Both the position numbers and the translations under genes were made by a program. 64,000 bases of DNA from Tianweitania sp. UT-5YL-CI-8 (lineage in GTDB: Bacteria > Pseudomonadota > Alphaproteobacteria > Rhizobiales > Rhizobiaceae), in the NCBI RefSeq assembly GCF_030010215.1, contig NZ_JASCRR010000017.1:1-64000 (forward strand), written 5' to 3'. Under the pieces are notes generated by a model that saw only the letters and a list, made by a program, of their open reading frames with translations, was not told the DNA's origin and made no database searches. Below are positions 16,002 through 28,256 of this stretch, one piece after another. How positions within the stretch are numbered: position 1 is the stretch's first letter; each line of letters starts with the position of its first letter.

Positions 16002-17273
16002 CATCGCCGAAAAGAAGAAGCCGTCCGTCCCGCTTTTTGCTGGCGACAGCGACAGGCCCAGCGGTGTGATACGGGTAGCGTCGGCATGATCTGGAAACAG
16101 CTCGCTCCATCGCGCGGCATGGTCGACGGGCTTAAATGACGGCGAACGCTCCCCGAAAGCAGCGATCTGGTCGCCATTTTCCTCCTCGAAGACCGAACAG
16201 GTGACATAGACCAGAATGCCGCCCGGCTTCACATAGGCGCTTGCCGCGTCCAAAATAGCGCTTTGCTCACCCGTACGGATGTCGAGCTGCTTTTGCGCCA
16301 GCCGCCATTTTGCGTCCGGACGACGACGCCAGGTGCCGCTTCCCGTGCATGGCGCATCGACCAATACGATATCCATGCGGCCTTCCAGCGGCGCCAGTTC
16401 GGACGGCTTGGCCGCCACCTGGACGTTGCGGTTTTCCGAGCGGCGCAGACGATCGAAGATCGGTGCGAGGCGCTGTTTTTCGGAATCATGAGCAAAAATC
16501 TGGCCTTGATTGTCCATCAGGGCGGACAGCGCCAGCGTCTTGCCGCCAGCGCCTGCGCAATAATCCAGCACCTGCATGCCAGGCTTCGCGCCAGCCAGTT
16601 CGGCTGCAACCTGCGAGCCCTCGTCCTGGATCTCGAACCAGCCTTTCTGGAAAGCCGGCTCTGCCTGGACGTTGGGGTGGCGGCCGCTGCCGTCGATGGG
16701 CGGAATGCGCAGGCCCTGATGCGCCAGCGCGGTGCGCCCGGCCCCCGTGCCGGCCAGTTCGGCCAGGACCTTGTCGCGGTCGGCGCGCAGCGTATTGACG
16801 CGAATGTCGAGCGGCGGCCGCGTCGCAAGCCCCCCGCCTTCGGCAACCCAATCCTCGCCATACGAGCGTTCGAGCAAAGCCACGCACCAATCGGGGCAAT
16901 CGGCGCGGACAGCATCCGGCGCCGTGCTCAGGTCGCGCTCCGACAGCAACGTGAGTTCAGCAGCATCCAGCGGCGATGGGCCGAAGCGGTCGCCCTCCAG
17001 CGTCGCATTGAGTGCTTCCGCGGACTGGTTCCATTCGAGCAGCAGAGCGCCGAAGGCCAGCGCCCGACCTGCCTCGCTGTCAAGCAACCAGCCGGCGGAG
17101 CGCTTCCTGCGCAGCGCGTCATAGACGATGTTGCCGATGGCGGCGCGGTCGCCTGCCCCGGCAAAGCGATGGGAAAGCCCCCAATCCTTCAGCGCGTCGG
17201 CCGCGGGGCGATGCCGCCTGTGGATGTCGTCGAGAATTTCGATTGCGGCTGCAAGCCGTCCACCGAGGCGCAT
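15987..17273 (-). CDS. RsmB/NOP family rRNA (cytosine-C5)-methyltransferase
   Basis: A 428-aa RNA m5C methyltransferase. The N-terminal NusB-like region (about 1-130) is followed by the SAM-binding core: LDYCAGAGGKTLALS (238-250), VDAPCTGSG with C309, and VTCS with C359. Two Cys residues at these places are the catalytic pair of RsmB/NOP2 enzymes. The protein ends in GTDGFFFSAMRR as usual. It modifies a cytosine in 16S rRNA in E. coli RsmB; whether this one targets the same base cannot be read from sequence. Confidence 0.92.
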   Translation of the reverse strand: MRLGGRLAAAIEILDDIHRRHRPAADALKDWGLSHRFAGAGDRAAIGNIVYDALRRKRSAGWLLDSEAGRALAFGALLLEWNQSAEALNATLEGDRFGPSPLDAAELTLLSERDLSTAPDAVRADCPDWCVALLERSYGEDWVAEGGGLATRPPLDIRVNTLRADRDKVLAELAGTGAGRTALAHQGLRIPPIDGSGRHPNVQAEPAFQKGWFEIQDEGSQVAAELAGAKPGMQVLDYCAGAGGKTLALSALMDNQGQIFAHDSEKQRLAPIFDRLRRSENRNVQVAAKPSELAPLEGRMDIVLVDAPCTGSGTWRRRPDAKWRLAQKQLDIRTGEQSAILDAASAYVKPGGILVYVTCSVFEEENGDQIAAFGERSPSFKPVDHAARWSELFPDHADATRITPLGLSLSPAKSGTDGFFFSAMRRES

Positions 17274-17345
17274 GTCGTTGTCTTTCCTGCCGGTTGCCCG
17301 AATGCCGGTTCGATAGCGGTCTGTGTCCCGGATGACAAGCCGGGA

Positions 17346-17993
17346 TCAGAGACCAGCCCTGCCCCGCATGCCGAAGCCTATGACTACAGTCAGCGCCCCG
17401 GCCGCGCCGGCAGCGGCCCAGAGGCTCGACAGGCCGATCCGCCCGTAGGTCGCAGCGCCCAGAACGGCGCCCGTGACCAGCCCGACCCACAGCATGAAAT
17501 ACCACACCCATGCCCAGCGGTCGCCGCCCAGAAGCGCAGCTGTAATGCGCTGGCCGAGCTTGACCAGCGTTCCGGTCATATAAGTGAGCCCGATGGTCAC
17601 CTCGCCATCGCGTTCGAACACGGCGTTCTCAGCGCCCATCGCCAGCGCCATGGCGACGATGGCAAGCGAAACCACGCCGACATGCTGACTTGCCGCAGCA
17701 CCAAGCAACAGGAGAAAGACCACGGCGCTGACGACCACGGGCCTTCTTTCACCGGAAAAATGTCCCGCGAGCGAACCGGCGATGACGCCCATGACGAACA
17801 GCGCGATCAGTGCTGCGGGCATCAGGCCAAGGCCCATATTCTCGGCCAGCTCGACGCTCATGCGGGTGGAATTGCCGGTCATGAACGAGACGAAATAGCC
17901 GCCCAGTTGCAGGAAGCCGATTGCGTCGACATAGCCCGCCAGCCCCGCGAGCCCGACGGCGATGACCCTTTCGCGCGGCGTATGGCGGATCAT
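17346..17993 (-). CDS. YoaK (DUF1275) family membrane protein
   Basis: A 215-aa membrane protein with about six transmembrane helices. It opens with RERVIAVGLAGLAGYVDAIGFLQLGGYFVSFMTGNSTRM, the diagnostic DUF1275 pattern (GxVDAxGFL...FVSFMTGN). A second MTGTLVKLG segment repeats the motif in the second half. The biochemical role of the family is unknown; a transporter is often supposed. It is downstream of, and on the same strand as, the toxin-antitoxin genes. Confidence 0.88.
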   Translation of the reverse strand: MIRHTPRERVIAVGLAGLAGYVDAIGFLQLGGYFVSFMTGNSTRMSVELAENMGLGLMPAALIALFVMGVIAGSLAGHFSGERRPVVVSAVVFLLLLGAAASQHVGVVSLAIVAMALAMGAENAVFERDGEVTIGLTYMTGTLVKLGQRITAALLGGDRWAWVWYFMLWVGLVTGAVLGAATYGRIGLSSLWAAAGAAGALTVVIGFGMRGRAGL

Positions 17994-18023
17994 TGCAGGC
18001 GTCCAATTCTCAAGACAGCGGTT

Positions 18024-18437
18024 TCAGGAACGGTCGTCATAGGGATTTAGCAGTTTGACGCCGGTGTTCTGGACGTCCCTGATATTGCGGGTGACGAGGG
18101 TCAAGTTGTGCTCGAGCGCGGTGGCGGCGATGAGCAGATCTGGCGCGGTGTTGCCCACCTCGAAAGTCAGGACGCCCCAGCGCTTCATGATCGGCACGGT
18201 CAGCGGCAAGATGTTGGCATCGTAGTCGGCAAGCACACTGTCTAGCCAGCGCCTGTATTGCCCGGCGCGCTGCGGCTCGCGATCTTCGATCTTGCGGATG
18301 CCGCGCGCTATCTCGCCTACCGACAAGACGCTGAGAAACAGCGTCTTGTCCGCATTAGCCTCCAGCCAGGCGATGGCATTCGCATCGCGGTTCGGCTTGA
18401 ACCCTTCCGACAGTACCATCGTGTCAATCAGAAACAT
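18024..18437 (-). CDS. PIN-domain VapC-like toxin
   Basis: A 137-aa PIN domain, the fold of VapC ribonuclease toxins. The acidic active-site residues are visible: D5 (FLIDTMVLSE), E42 (SVGEIARG), D100 (TAPDLLIAATA) and D121 near TRNIRD. The typical ending TLVTRNxxD...NPY is present. Such toxins cut specific RNAs, often tRNA or rRNA, when not held by the antitoxin. It starts 8 bp after the antitoxin stop, so both are one transcription unit. An N118 Asn is in the usual metal-site region. Confidence 0.88.
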   Translation of the reverse strand: MFLIDTMVLSEGFKPNRDANAIAWLEANADKTLFLSVLSVGEIARGIRKIEDREPQRAGQYRRWLDSVLADYDANILPLTVPIMKRWGVLTFEVGNTAPDLLIAATALEHNLTLVTRNIRDVQNTGVKLLNPYDDRS

Positions 18438-18445
18438 ATGCGACT

Positions 18446-18730
18446 TCAGCCGAACAGGTTGAGGTCGCGCGGGACGGATGGATAGGCGCCTCTATCGTCG
18501 AAGACGTCCTCGAAACCGGCGGGCAGCACTGGCGCATCCAGCACATGCTCAACGAGGCTGCGCCTGGGCCTGATGTCCAGGCTGGTCAGCCGCTCATATT
18601 CTTCCGCGGACAGGACGACCACGGCGTCAACGCCGCGCTTGGTGACATGCTGTGGCTCGCCACGCTGCGCGGCATCAACCACGGCGGAAAACCTGTTCTT
18701 GGCGTCTTGCAAGGTCCAAGCGCTCGACAT
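18446..18730 (-). CDS. Phd/YefM family antitoxin
   Basis: A 94-aa antitoxin. The N-terminal DNA-binding fold is of the Phd type: MSSAWTLQDAKNRFSAVVDAAQRGEPQHVTKRGVDAVVVLSAEEYERL, matching the family pattern from W.lq.Ak to VVLS.eeYe. The C-terminal part (about 60-94) is acidic and likely wraps the toxin. GGAGG lies eight bases before the ATG. It is upstream of the PIN toxin gene and should also repress the pair by binding upstream. Confidence 0.9.
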   Translation of the reverse strand: MSSAWTLQDAKNRFSAVVDAAQRGEPQHVTKRGVDAVVVLSAEEYERLTSLDIRPRRSLVEHVLDAPVLPAGFEDVFDDRGAYPSVPRDLNLFG

Positions 18731-18744
18731 CTAAGCCTCCATCT

Positions 18745-18764
18745 GGCTAGATAGTAGGCTAGCC
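18745..18764. promoter_or_regulatory. Candidate autoregulatory operator of the toxin-antitoxin pair
   Basis: GGCTAGCC (18757-18764) is a perfect 8-bp palindrome, and GGCTAG occurs again at 18745-18750. They lie 15 to 34 bp upstream of the antitoxin start, where Phd-type antitoxins bind. Seen in sequence; binding is inferred. Confidence 0.4.
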
Positions 18765-18840
18765 GAGAGCAGCTTTCAATCGTTCACAGAAAAGGCCGGA
18801 GCATGTCGCCCCGGCCCTCCTTCAATCATGCGCTCAAAGC

Positions 18841-21542
<2,702 letters not shown>

Positions 21543-22448
21543 ATGATCCGCTTGACCGTCCGCCAGATGCAATATTTCGAAGCACTCGCACAGACCTTGC
21601 ATTTCGGGCGGGCGGCGGAGCTTGCCGGCGTGAGCCAACCTGCACTGTCCGCGCAGATCGCGGAGATGGAGGAAAAGCTCGGCTGCGCCCTGTTCGAGCG
21701 CGGCCGCAAGTCGGTGCGTATGACCGAGGACGCGACCGTCTTGCAGCCGCGAATCGAGAGCGTTCTTGCGCAATTGCGCGACATCGAAAGCATGGCGCGG
21801 CGTGGCCGGCTCGCCATGGAAGGCCGGTTCCGGCTGGGCATCATTCCCACGGTTGCGCCCTATCTCCTGCCCCAGGTGCTGCCTGCCCTGCGCGACCGCT
21901 TTCCGGCACTTCGGGTAGAACTGCGCGAAGCGATTACGGCGACGCTGGCCGAGGAAGCGGCCGCCGGCCGCATCGACGCCTTCGTCGCGGCAACCCCGCT
22001 CGACTTTCCCGGTCTTGTGACGGAAGAGCTGTTCACCGACAGATTTTTCCTCGCCGTGCCGGCTAACGATCCCGAACTGGTCGATCCACCGGTGCCGCCC
22101 GACAGCCCTGCGCTGGAACGGCTGATGCTTCTGGAGGAAGGCCATTGCCTGCGCGAACAGGCGCTCGCGGTCTGCGGCGCGGTCAAGCCGGTGGCGATGG
22201 CCAATTATGGCGCGACCAGCCTGACCACGCTTCTGCAGATGGTGGCGCATGGCCTGGGCGTGACGCTGATTCCTGAAATGGCGGCACGGTCGGCGGACGA
22301 ATCTAAGGACATCCGCGTGGTGCCTTTCGCCGAGCCGATGCCGGCGCGTCAGCTATGCCTGGCATGGCGGCGCAGCAGCCCGCGCCACAACGAATGCGTG
22401 GAGCTTGCCGGCATCGTCAGGGGACTGCACGGCCAATTGCAGCGGTGA
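21543..22448 (+). CDS. oxyR: Hydrogen peroxide sensor OxyR (LysR family)
   Basis: A 301-aa LysR regulator. The N-terminal helix-turn-helix is [35 protein letters not shown]. The redox switch is visible: [12 protein letters not shown] places C202 and C211 nine residues apart, like C199 and C208 of E. coli OxyR, within the same GHCLR(D/E)QA context. Reaction with peroxide should form a disulfide that activates katG transcription. No strong ribosome site precedes the ATG. Its 3' end overlaps the convergent hisG gene by 32 bp. Confidence 0.93.
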   Translation: MIRLTVRQMQYFEALAQTLHFGRAAELAGVSQPALSAQIAEMEEKLGCALFERGRKSVRMTEDATVLQPRIESVLAQLRDIESMARRGRLAMEGRFRLGIIPTVAPYLLPQVLPALRDRFPALRVELREAITATLAEEAAAGRIDAFVAATPLDFPGLVTEELFTDRFFLAVPANDPELVDPPVPPDSPALERLMLLEEGHCLREQALAVCGAVKPVAMANYGATSLTTLLQMVAHGLGVTLIPEMAARSADESKDIRVVPFAEPMPARQLCLAWRRSSPRHNECVELAGIVRGLHGQLQR

Positions 22449-23118
22449 TCGCATCCACCGTGGCCTGATCCGAGACGCTGCGCTGGCGCAGCGAGGCGAC
22501 GAGACAGGCTTGCGATTTCAGGATCACACCGTCGCCGAGGATTTTCAGATGGTTGGCGCGCAGGGTCGAGCCCGTCGTGGTGATGTCGACGATGACGTCA
22601 GCCGATCCGGCAGCCGGCGCGCCTTCGGTCGCGCCCAGGCTCTCGACGATGCGATAGACCTGGATGCCGTGCATCTGCGAGAAGAACTGCTGCGTCAGCC
22701 GCCAGTATTTGGTGGCAATGCGCAGGCGACGGCCATGGCGCTGGCGGAAGTCGGCGGCGACGTCATCGAGGTCGGCCATGGTGTCGACGTCGAGCCAGAT
22801 ATCGGGCACGGCCACCACCACATCGGCAAAGCCGAAGCCGAGGCGAGATGAAATCTCCGCCTTGCGTTCCCAGTCGGCGACATTCTCGCGCAGCAGATCC
22901 TCGCCCGTAATGCCGAGGTCGATTGCGCCGCGCCCGATTTCTCCGGCAATCTCCGACGCCGACAGAAAGGCGATTTCAATGTCGTCGCGTCCCATGATGC
23001 CAGCGCGATAGCGCCGGTCGTCCTCAGGCAGGGTCACCTCCAGCCCGGCCTTGGCCATGACCTTGATCGACAATTCCTTGAGCCGTCCCTTGGAAGGCAT
23101 GGCGAGCGTGATAGCCAT
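22417..23118 (-). CDS. hisG: ATP phosphoribosyltransferase, short form
   Basis: A 233-aa catalytic subunit for the first step of histidine synthesis, joining ATP and PRPP. It lacks the C-terminal regulatory domain of long HisG, so it must work with HisZ. Signatures are KGRL near residue 10, [19 protein letters not shown], [10 protein letters not shown] and [15 protein letters not shown]. It starts inside the hisZ stop (TGATG, 1-nt overlap), which ties synthesis of the two subunits together. Confidence 0.96.
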   Translation of the reverse strand: MAITLAMPSKGRLKELSIKVMAKAGLEVTLPEDDRRYRAGIMGRDDIEIAFLSASEIAGEIGRGAIDLGITGEDLLRENVADWERKAEISSRLGFGFADVVVAVPDIWLDVDTMADLDDVAADFRQRHGRRLRIATKYWRLTQQFFSQMHGIQVYRIVESLGATEGAPAAGSADVIVDITTTGSTLRANHLKILGDGVILKSQACLVASLRQRSVSDQATVDAITAAIGRAVP

Positions 23119-24236
23119 CAGCGAGCCTCCCGCAGCGCTTCGATGCGATCGATCCAGACCGAGAAGCCGACCCCGGGAATGGGCTTTTTCGCGCCGAGCA
23201 GCGTCAGCAGCCGGTCGTAGCGCCCACCGCCCGCCAGAGGCCGATCGAGGCCGGGAGCCGCGATTTCAAAGACGAGACCGGTGTAGTAATCCAGTGGACG
23301 GCCGAACGCCGCGTCGTAGCGAATGGTGTCCGCCGGCAAGCCATTGGCGGCAATGGCCTCCACCCGCGCTGCGAAACTGGCAAGGGCAGCGCCCAGCGAC
23401 AGCTTGGCGTCGGCGGCGAAAGCCTCCAGCGCGCTCGGCGCATCGGCCAACGGCACGTCGATGTCGAGGAAGGTTTTCAGGGCCGCGAACGCTTCTGACG
23501 ACAGCCTGACGGAGCGCAATTCGGCCTTTTCGAGCAGTCGGCGCGCGATATCGGCGGGGGTGCGCCCGGCCGACGGCGACAGGCCGGTGGCCTCCATGCC
23601 CTCGGCGATATGGGCTGCCAGCGCGTCGATGTCGCCGGCCATGACCAGCGATGCGGCGGGCTCCTCCAGCGAGCTGTTGCGCGAGGGGTTGGACAGGTCG
23701 GCCAGGGCCGCTTCCAGCATCGGCGCCGAGCCAAAGGCGCGGGCAAGCCGCATGCGCCAGCCACGCGGCAGGCCGAGTGCTGCCAGCACCGCCTCGAAAA
23801 TCGTCTGGTCGCCAAGCGTGACCGTTAGTTCGGCTGCGGGCAGGCAGAAAGAAAGCAGCGCATGCGCATCGGCGACCGAGCGCGCATCGGCGAGTGCGAT
23901 GTTCGTGTCGCCGAGGTCTTCGATGCCGGCCTGGAAGAACTCGTTGCCGCCTTCGCGGTGCTGCCGGAACACCTCGCCGAGATAGGAATAGCGGCGCGGC
24001 GTACCCGACTGTGAGGCGATGTGGTCGAGGCAGACCGGAATGGTGAATTCGGGCCGAAGGCACAGCGCCTCGCCTGTCTCGCTTTCCGTCAAAAAGATGC
24101 GGCGGCGCAAATCCTCGCCCGCCATGTCGAGAAACGGATCGGCTGGTTGCAGTACCGGCACGTCGACCTGATCCGCCCCGCGCGCCGCGAAGAGCTTGAT
24201 GACGTCTGCGGCAATGACAGGATAGCGCGGGGTCAT
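23118..24236 (-). CDS. hisZ: ATP phosphoribosyltransferase regulatory subunit
   Basis: A 372-aa paralogue of histidyl-tRNA synthetase that lacks aminoacylation activity and forms a complex with short HisG, giving it activity and histidine feedback. It keeps class II fold motifs: [42 protein letters not shown], and the C-terminal [12 protein letters not shown]. It overlaps hisG by 1 nt and lies 210 bp downstream of hisS, separated by a palindromic repeat element. Genes hisS-hisZ-hisG are on one strand and may be co-transcribed. Confidence 0.95.
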   Translation of the reverse strand: MTPRYPVIAADVIKLFAARGADQVDVPVLQPADPFLDMAGEDLRRRIFLTESETGEALCLRPEFTIPVCLDHIASQSGTPRRYSYLGEVFRQHREGGNEFFQAGIEDLGDTNIALADARSVADAHALLSFCLPAAELTVTLGDQTIFEAVLAALGLPRGWRMRLARAFGSAPMLEAALADLSNPSRNSSLEEPAASLVMAGDIDALAAHIAEGMEATGLSPSAGRTPADIARRLLEKAELRSVRLSSEAFAALKTFLDIDVPLADAPSALEAFAADAKLSLGAALASFAARVEAIAANGLPADTIRYDAAFGRPLDYYTGLVFEIAAPGLDRPLAGGGRYDRLLTLLGAKKPIPGVGFSVWIDRIEALREAR

Positions 24237-24250
24237 GCGTAAGCGCCTTT

Positions 24251-24430
24251 CCTTCTCCCCCTGCGGGAGAAGGTGGATCGGCGCACAGCGCCGAGACGGA
24301 TGAGGGGTGCTGGACGGAGTGACACCCCCGCAATCGCAACGTCACGGTAGATTTGCGATGCTGCGATCCACGCAACACCCCTCATCCGTCCTCGCTTCGC
24401 TCGGCCATCTTCTCCCACAAGGGGAGAAGG
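24251..24430. repeat. Rhizobial mosaic palindromic element (copy A) between hisS and hisZ
   Basis: Nested palindromes are visible. CCTTCTCCC/GGGAGAAGG (24251-24273) forms one hairpin and CTTCTCCC/GGGAGAAG (24409-24429) another. GACGGATGAGGGGTG (24295-24309) is the inverse complement of 24376-24390. The whole can fold as a long cruciform. Its layout resembles the RIME intergenic elements of rhizobia. A related copy lies near 28460. Confidence 0.65.
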
Positions 24431-24446
24431 GGAGATCGATGCACCT

Positions 24447-26060
24447 TCAACCACGCATCTTCTCCGCCGCCTGCGCGTCGAGAATCCCGCGCACGGTGGC
24501 CACGAGCTCCGCCTGAGGCACCGTCACCTGTCCCGGCCGCGCTTCCTTGTATTCGGCATTGCCGGCGATGCCGGCGGCGAGTTCGGCACCGGCCACCATG
24601 TCCTTGATTTGGACCATCGGACGGGGATTGCCGCCCTCGTCCGCGGCATTGCGTTCGTCGCCGCCCTGGATGACGACGACCGGCGCGCCGCGACGGTCGG
24701 CATATTTCATCTGCGGCTTCATACCCGAACCGCCGAGATACATTTCGGCGCGGATGCCGGCCTGGCGCAGCTGCGATACCATCTTCTGGTAGCCGCCGAG
24801 GCTTTCGGTGTCGCGGTCCATGACCAGCACCACGACCGGGCCGACGACATCTGACGTGTCGAGCTTGCCGAGGTTTTTCAGGGCCGTCATCAGGCGCGAG
24901 ACACCTATGGAAAAGCCTGTTGCCGGTACCGGTTCGCCCCGAAAACGCGAAACCAACCCGTCGTAACGCCCGCCGCCACCCACCGAACCGAAGCGCACGA
25001 TCTGGCCTTCGTCATTGGGAATCTCGGCGAGCAACTCGGCCTCGTAGACCGGACCGGTGTAGTACTCGAGGCCACGGACGACGGAGGGGTCGATCAATAT
25101 CCGCTGAGACCCATAACCTGCCGCTTCGCACAATTCCGCGATCTGAAGAAGTTCCTGAGCGCCAGCCCTGCCAGTTTCGTTTTTAGCTATGCTCCAAGAA
25201 ATTTTGGCGCTCGCAATATTATCGTAAAATAGAGTGCCCTCATTCGACAATTTCATGTCGCCGAAATCTCGATCTGGGGAGCGGGAAACTTCTGACAGAT
25301 CATAAGCTTGCGCAGTTGCGGCTAAGACATAGCTTTGCTCATCAGGCGACAGCCCCGCGCCCTTGGTAAAATCGCCTTCGCCCTTCGCGCCACCATCCCA
25401 GCGTCCCTCGCCAAGCAGCAGGCGGACGCCTTCGGGACCGAACTTGTCGAGCTTGTCGATGGCGCGGAGCACCGTCAGGCGGCGGCCGGCATTCTCGTCG
25501 CCGCCAAGGCCGATAGCCTCCAGCACGCCGTCCAGAACCTTGCGGTTGTTGACGCGGATGACGTAGTCGCCACGCTTGATGCCGAGCGCTTCCATCACGT
25601 CGGCCATCATCATGCACATCTCGGCGTCGGCTGCGACGCCCGGCGTGCCGACCGTGTCGGCGTCGAACTGCATGAACTGGCGGAACCGGCCGGGGCCGGG
25701 CTTTTCGTTGCGGAACACCCAGCCAGAACGGTAGCTGCGGAAGGGCTTGGGCAGGCGCTCGAAATTCTCGGCGACGAAACGCGCCATCGGCGCGGTCAGA
25801 TCGTAGCGCAGCGACAGCCACTGCTCGTCATCGTCCTGGAAGGAAAAGACGCCCTCATTGGGCCGGTCCTGATCGGGCAGGAACTTGCCCAGCGCATCGG
25901 TGTATTCGATCAGCGGCTGGTCGGCCGGCTCGAAGCCATAGAGTTCGTAGACCTCGCGGATTTTCGACATCATCGTCTCGGCCGCCCGGATATCGCCGGG
26001 CATGCGATCGACAAAACCACGCGGCAGCCGCGCTTTCATCTTTTCCGTCTTGTCGGCCAT
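24447..26060 (-). CDS. hisS: Histidine--tRNA ligase
   Basis: A 537-aa class II synthetase that charges tRNA-His. Motif 2 lies in [32 protein letters not shown]. The histidine motifs are [14 protein letters not shown] and [13 protein letters not shown], and a C-terminal anticodon-binding domain follows. Length is above the about 500 aa I expect for rhizobial HisRS. The extra residues seem to lie around 241-293, where the DNA (25181-25340) is about 45% GC against well over 60% around it. The charged tRNA-His is also in this window at 56359. GGAAG precedes the ATG at 26060. Confidence 0.95.
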   Translation of the reverse strand: MADKTEKMKARLPRGFVDRMPGDIRAAETMMSKIREVYELYGFEPADQPLIEYTDALGKFLPDQDRPNEGVFSFQDDDEQWLSLRYDLTAPMARFVAENFERLPKPFRSYRSGWVFRNEKPGPGRFRQFMQFDADTVGTPGVAADAEMCMMMADVMEALGIKRGDYVIRVNNRKVLDGVLEAIGLGGDENAGRRLTVLRAIDKLDKFGPEGVRLLLGEGRWDGGAKGEGDFTKGAGLSPDEQSYVLAATAQAYDLSEVSRSPDRDFGDMKLSNEGTLFYDNIASAKISWSIAKNETGRAGAQELLQIAELCEAAGYGSQRILIDPSVVRGLEYYTGPVYEAELLAEIPNDEGQIVRFGSVGGGGRYDGLVSRFRGEPVPATGFSIGVSRLMTALKNLGKLDTSDVVGPVVVLVMDRDTESLGGYQKMVSQLRQAGIRAEMYLGGSGMKPQMKYADRRGAPVVVIQGGDERNAADEGGNPRPMVQIKDMVAGAELAAGIAGNAEYKEARPGQVTVPQAELVATVRGILDAQAAEKMRG

Positions 26061-26380
26061 GGTCGAAACTTCCGCGATTACCCTGAAACCGCCCGAAAAG
26101 GGGCGCGCCGTGTCCTAACCGATATGGGTTTTGGCGACAAGGGTTTGCCGCCAGGGCGCAACCAAGTGATGGATCGGAAGGCAAAACGTTAACGGCTGTC
26201 AACACATGGGGCAAAACCGCCGCAATTGAGAGGACCAAAGACAAGAATTTGCCGCGAGACCGTCGTCAGGAACTCCACATCTTCGCTTACACCCGATTCG
26301 AAACAAAAACGCACCGCATATGACATCGAACCGATACAGGCCGAAGTCATAAGGCTGCGTAGAAATATGAGGGATAGACC
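26061..26380. promoter_or_regulatory. Divergent intergenic region upstream of hisS
   Basis: These 320 bp separate hisS and a small membrane-protein gene transcribed to the right. No further gene, clear repeat or riboswitch fold stands out. Promoters for both sides should lie here. Confidence 0.35.
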
Positions 26381-26629
26381 ATGCACGCCAGCCAGACCAA
26401 TCTGGCGGCTTCGATGCCGCCGGCCAAGATCATCATGCTGCCTACGAAGACCGCTGCTCCGATGCGCGGTTTTTCCGCCGGCAGCGTCATTGAGGCGCAG
26501 AAAGCGGCCGAGGAAAACAGCCCGGCGCGCAACCTGCTGCTGTTCGGCATGCTCGTCGTTTACCCCGCCTTCGTCGCACTGGTGATCCTGATGCTGGGCA
26601 TGGCCTATCTGAGCCCGGGCGGGATTTGA
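26381..26629 (+). CDS. Small single-pass membrane protein, function unknown
   Basis: An 82-aa protein with one clear transmembrane segment (about 50-75, LLLFGMLVVYPAFVALVILMLGM) and a hydrophilic N-terminal half. GAGGGA lies six bases before the ATG. The codon use fits the neighbouring genes. I do not recognise a family. It diverges from hisS and is followed after 40 bp by a perfect hairpin repeat. It is probably a real gene because of its ribosome site and base composition. Confidence 0.6.
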   Translation: MHASQTNLAASMPPAKIIMLPTKTAAPMRGFSAGSVIEAQKAAEENSPARNLLLFGMLVVYPAFVALVILMLGMAYLSPGGI

Positions 26630-26672
26630 GGCAGCGCACCTCTTTTTTAAGCCGTCCAGCGGAATATACCCC

Positions 26673-26713
26673 CACCCCTAACCCCTCCCCACAAGGGGGA
26701 GGGGTTAGGGGTG
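26673..26713. repeat. Perfect 18-bp hairpin repeat (copy C)
   Basis: CACCCCTAACCCCTCCCC (26673-26690) is followed after ACAAG by its exact inverse complement (26696-26713). This is a G/C-rich palindrome of the kind scattered through Mesorhizobium genomes. It lies between convergent genes and can act as a transcription block or mRNA end in both directions. Confidence 0.7.
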
Positions 26714-26730
26714 CGGGTGATATCCGCCCA

Positions 26731-27372
26731 TCACACCGGCCGCTTGAGGTTCGCCCGCAGCTTTTCGATACTCGCGCGGCAGGCGCAGCCTTCGATGTGG
26801 TCATTGACCAGCCCCATGGCCTGCATGAAGGCATAGACCGTCGTCGGCCCGACGAAGCTCCAGCCGCGCTTCTTCAACTCCTTTGAAATCCGTATCGACA
26901 CCGGGGTCGTCGGATTGGCGCGCAAGGTCGCATAATCCATCACGGCGGGGCGCTCCTCGGGTTTCGGCTCGAAACTCCAGAAGAACGCCGCGAGCGAGCC
27001 AGCCTCCTTGACCAGTTCCTGTGCGCGGCGGGCGTTGTTGATGGTCGAGACGATCTTGCCACGGTGGCGGATGATACCGGCATTGCCGACCAGACGCTCG
27101 ACATCGGCGTCGCAGAACCGAGCCACCTCATCGAAGTCGAAGCCGCAAAACGCCGCGCGGAAATTCTCGCGCTTGCGCAGGATGGTCAGCCAGGACAGGC
27201 CCGACTGAAACCCTTCCAGGCAGATTTTTTCGAACAGGCGGCGGTCATTGGTCACCGGCCTGCCCCATTCGGTGTCGTGATAATGCAAATAGTCGGGCAG
27301 TGCGCCCGGCCAGGAACAGCGCACGACGCCGTCCTCGCCTTCCATCAATCCCGTCTTTTCCGCCTCTGCCAT
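26731..27372 (-). CDS. tag: DNA-3-methyladenine glycosylase I
   Basis: A 213-aa base-excision repair enzyme removing 3-methyladenine from alkylated DNA. The zinc-binding residues of Tag are present: Cys in RCSW near the N terminus, His in YHDTEWG, and His/Cys in DHIEGCACR near the C terminus. The catalytic-site segment FEKICLEGFQSGLSWLTILRKR matches the family. ATG at 27372 is chosen over an upstream TTG. It lies convergent with the small membrane-protein gene and divergent from the L,D-transpeptidase. Confidence 0.95.
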   Translation of the reverse strand: MAEAEKTGLMEGEDGVVRCSWPGALPDYLHYHDTEWGRPVTNDRRLFEKICLEGFQSGLSWLTILRKRENFRAAFCGFDFDEVARFCDADVERLVGNAGIIRHRGKIVSTINNARRAQELVKEAGSLAAFFWSFEPKPEERPAVMDYATLRANPTTPVSIRISKELKKRGWSFVGPTTVYAFMQAMGLVNDHIEGCACRASIEKLRANLKRPV

Positions 27373-27545
27373 CGTTCTACCCAACCGTTCTAGCCCTCTT
27401 TAACCCGCGCTTTACCAGATTCATCAACCGCGCGGTAACCACGCCGAACGCTTTACTGACAATCGCGCCTCGCGCGCATTCCGATTCACGCTTTGGTGGG
27501 CGAAGCTGGCGATGATCGGTACCCAGGTCAGGACCGGGTAAAACT

Positions 27546-28256
27546 ATGAAGAAAACGCTTGTTCTATTGGCCACCGCCGCTCTCGTGGGACTCGCCTTCC
27601 CTGCCTCTGCACGGGACCGCTACGCCGGCCCACCTCCGGTGCTGCTCAGCCCCGACATCGCCGCATCCCGGCTGACACAGTTGAGCCGCAAGCCGGGCGA
27701 TCATGTCAGCCGCCATAGCGCCCAGGTGATCTGGATCAAGCGTCCCGCGCGGGTCGCAGTCATCAGCGCCCCGGAAAATGGCCATGATCGAGGCGAGATG
27801 AACCCGATCTATCTGCCGCAGCAGGTCGTCTATGACGGCGGCGAGCCTGCCGGCACCATCATTATCGATACACGCGAAAACTTCCTGTATCTGGTGGAAG
27901 GCAACGGCCGCGCCCGCCGCTATGGCGTCGGCACCGGCAAGCCCGGATTCGAATGGGCCGGCGCCCACACCGTGACGCGCAAGGCGGAATGGCCGGATTG
28001 GCGCCCGCCATCGGAGATGATTGCGCGCGAACGCGCCCGGGGCCGCGTGTTGCCCGCACATGTGCCGGGCGGACCGGACAACCCGCTCGGCGCCCGTGCG
28101 CTCTATCTGGGCTCGACGCTCTACCGCATTCACGGCACCAACCAACCCTGGACGATCGGCAGTGCGGTGTCGTCAGGCTGCATCCGCATGCGCAACGAGG
28201 ATGTGGTCGAGCTTTACCTGCGTGTGCGGGTGGGCACCAGGGTGGTGGTGCGCTGA
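27546..28256 (+). CDS. L,D-transpeptidase (YkuD domain)
   Basis: A 236-aa secreted peptidoglycan enzyme. The N-terminal signal peptide (MKKTLVLLATAALVGLAFPASA) directs it to the periplasm. The YkuD catalytic domain spans about 100-236 with H196 (IHGTNQ) and the nucleophile C212 in SSGCIRM. Such enzymes form 3-3 cross-links in peptidoglycan or attach proteins to it, which is common in Rhizobiales. The family in rhizobia has many members, so the precise role is not assigned. Confidence 0.92.
   Translation: MKKTLVLLATAALVGLAFPASARDRYAGPPPVLLSPDIAASRLTQLSRKPGDHVSRHSAQVIWIKRPARVAVISAPENGHDRGEMNPIYLPQQVVYDGGEPAGTIIIDTRENFLYLVEGNGRARRYGVGTGKPGFEWAGAHTVTRKAEWPDWRPPSEMIARERARGRVLPAHVPGGPDNPLGARALYLGSTLYRIHGTNQPWTIGSAVSSGCIRMRNEDVVELYLRVRVGTRVVVR

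Noticed and set aside
16263-18050. 595-aa open frame opposite the RsmB-type and YoaK genes
   Set aside because: Covers two real genes on the other strand and the gap between them; no motif.
25181-25340. Sequencing error or frameshift in hisS
   Set aside because: The frame continues and both flanks are in phase with conserved HisRS motifs, so an error is unlikely.
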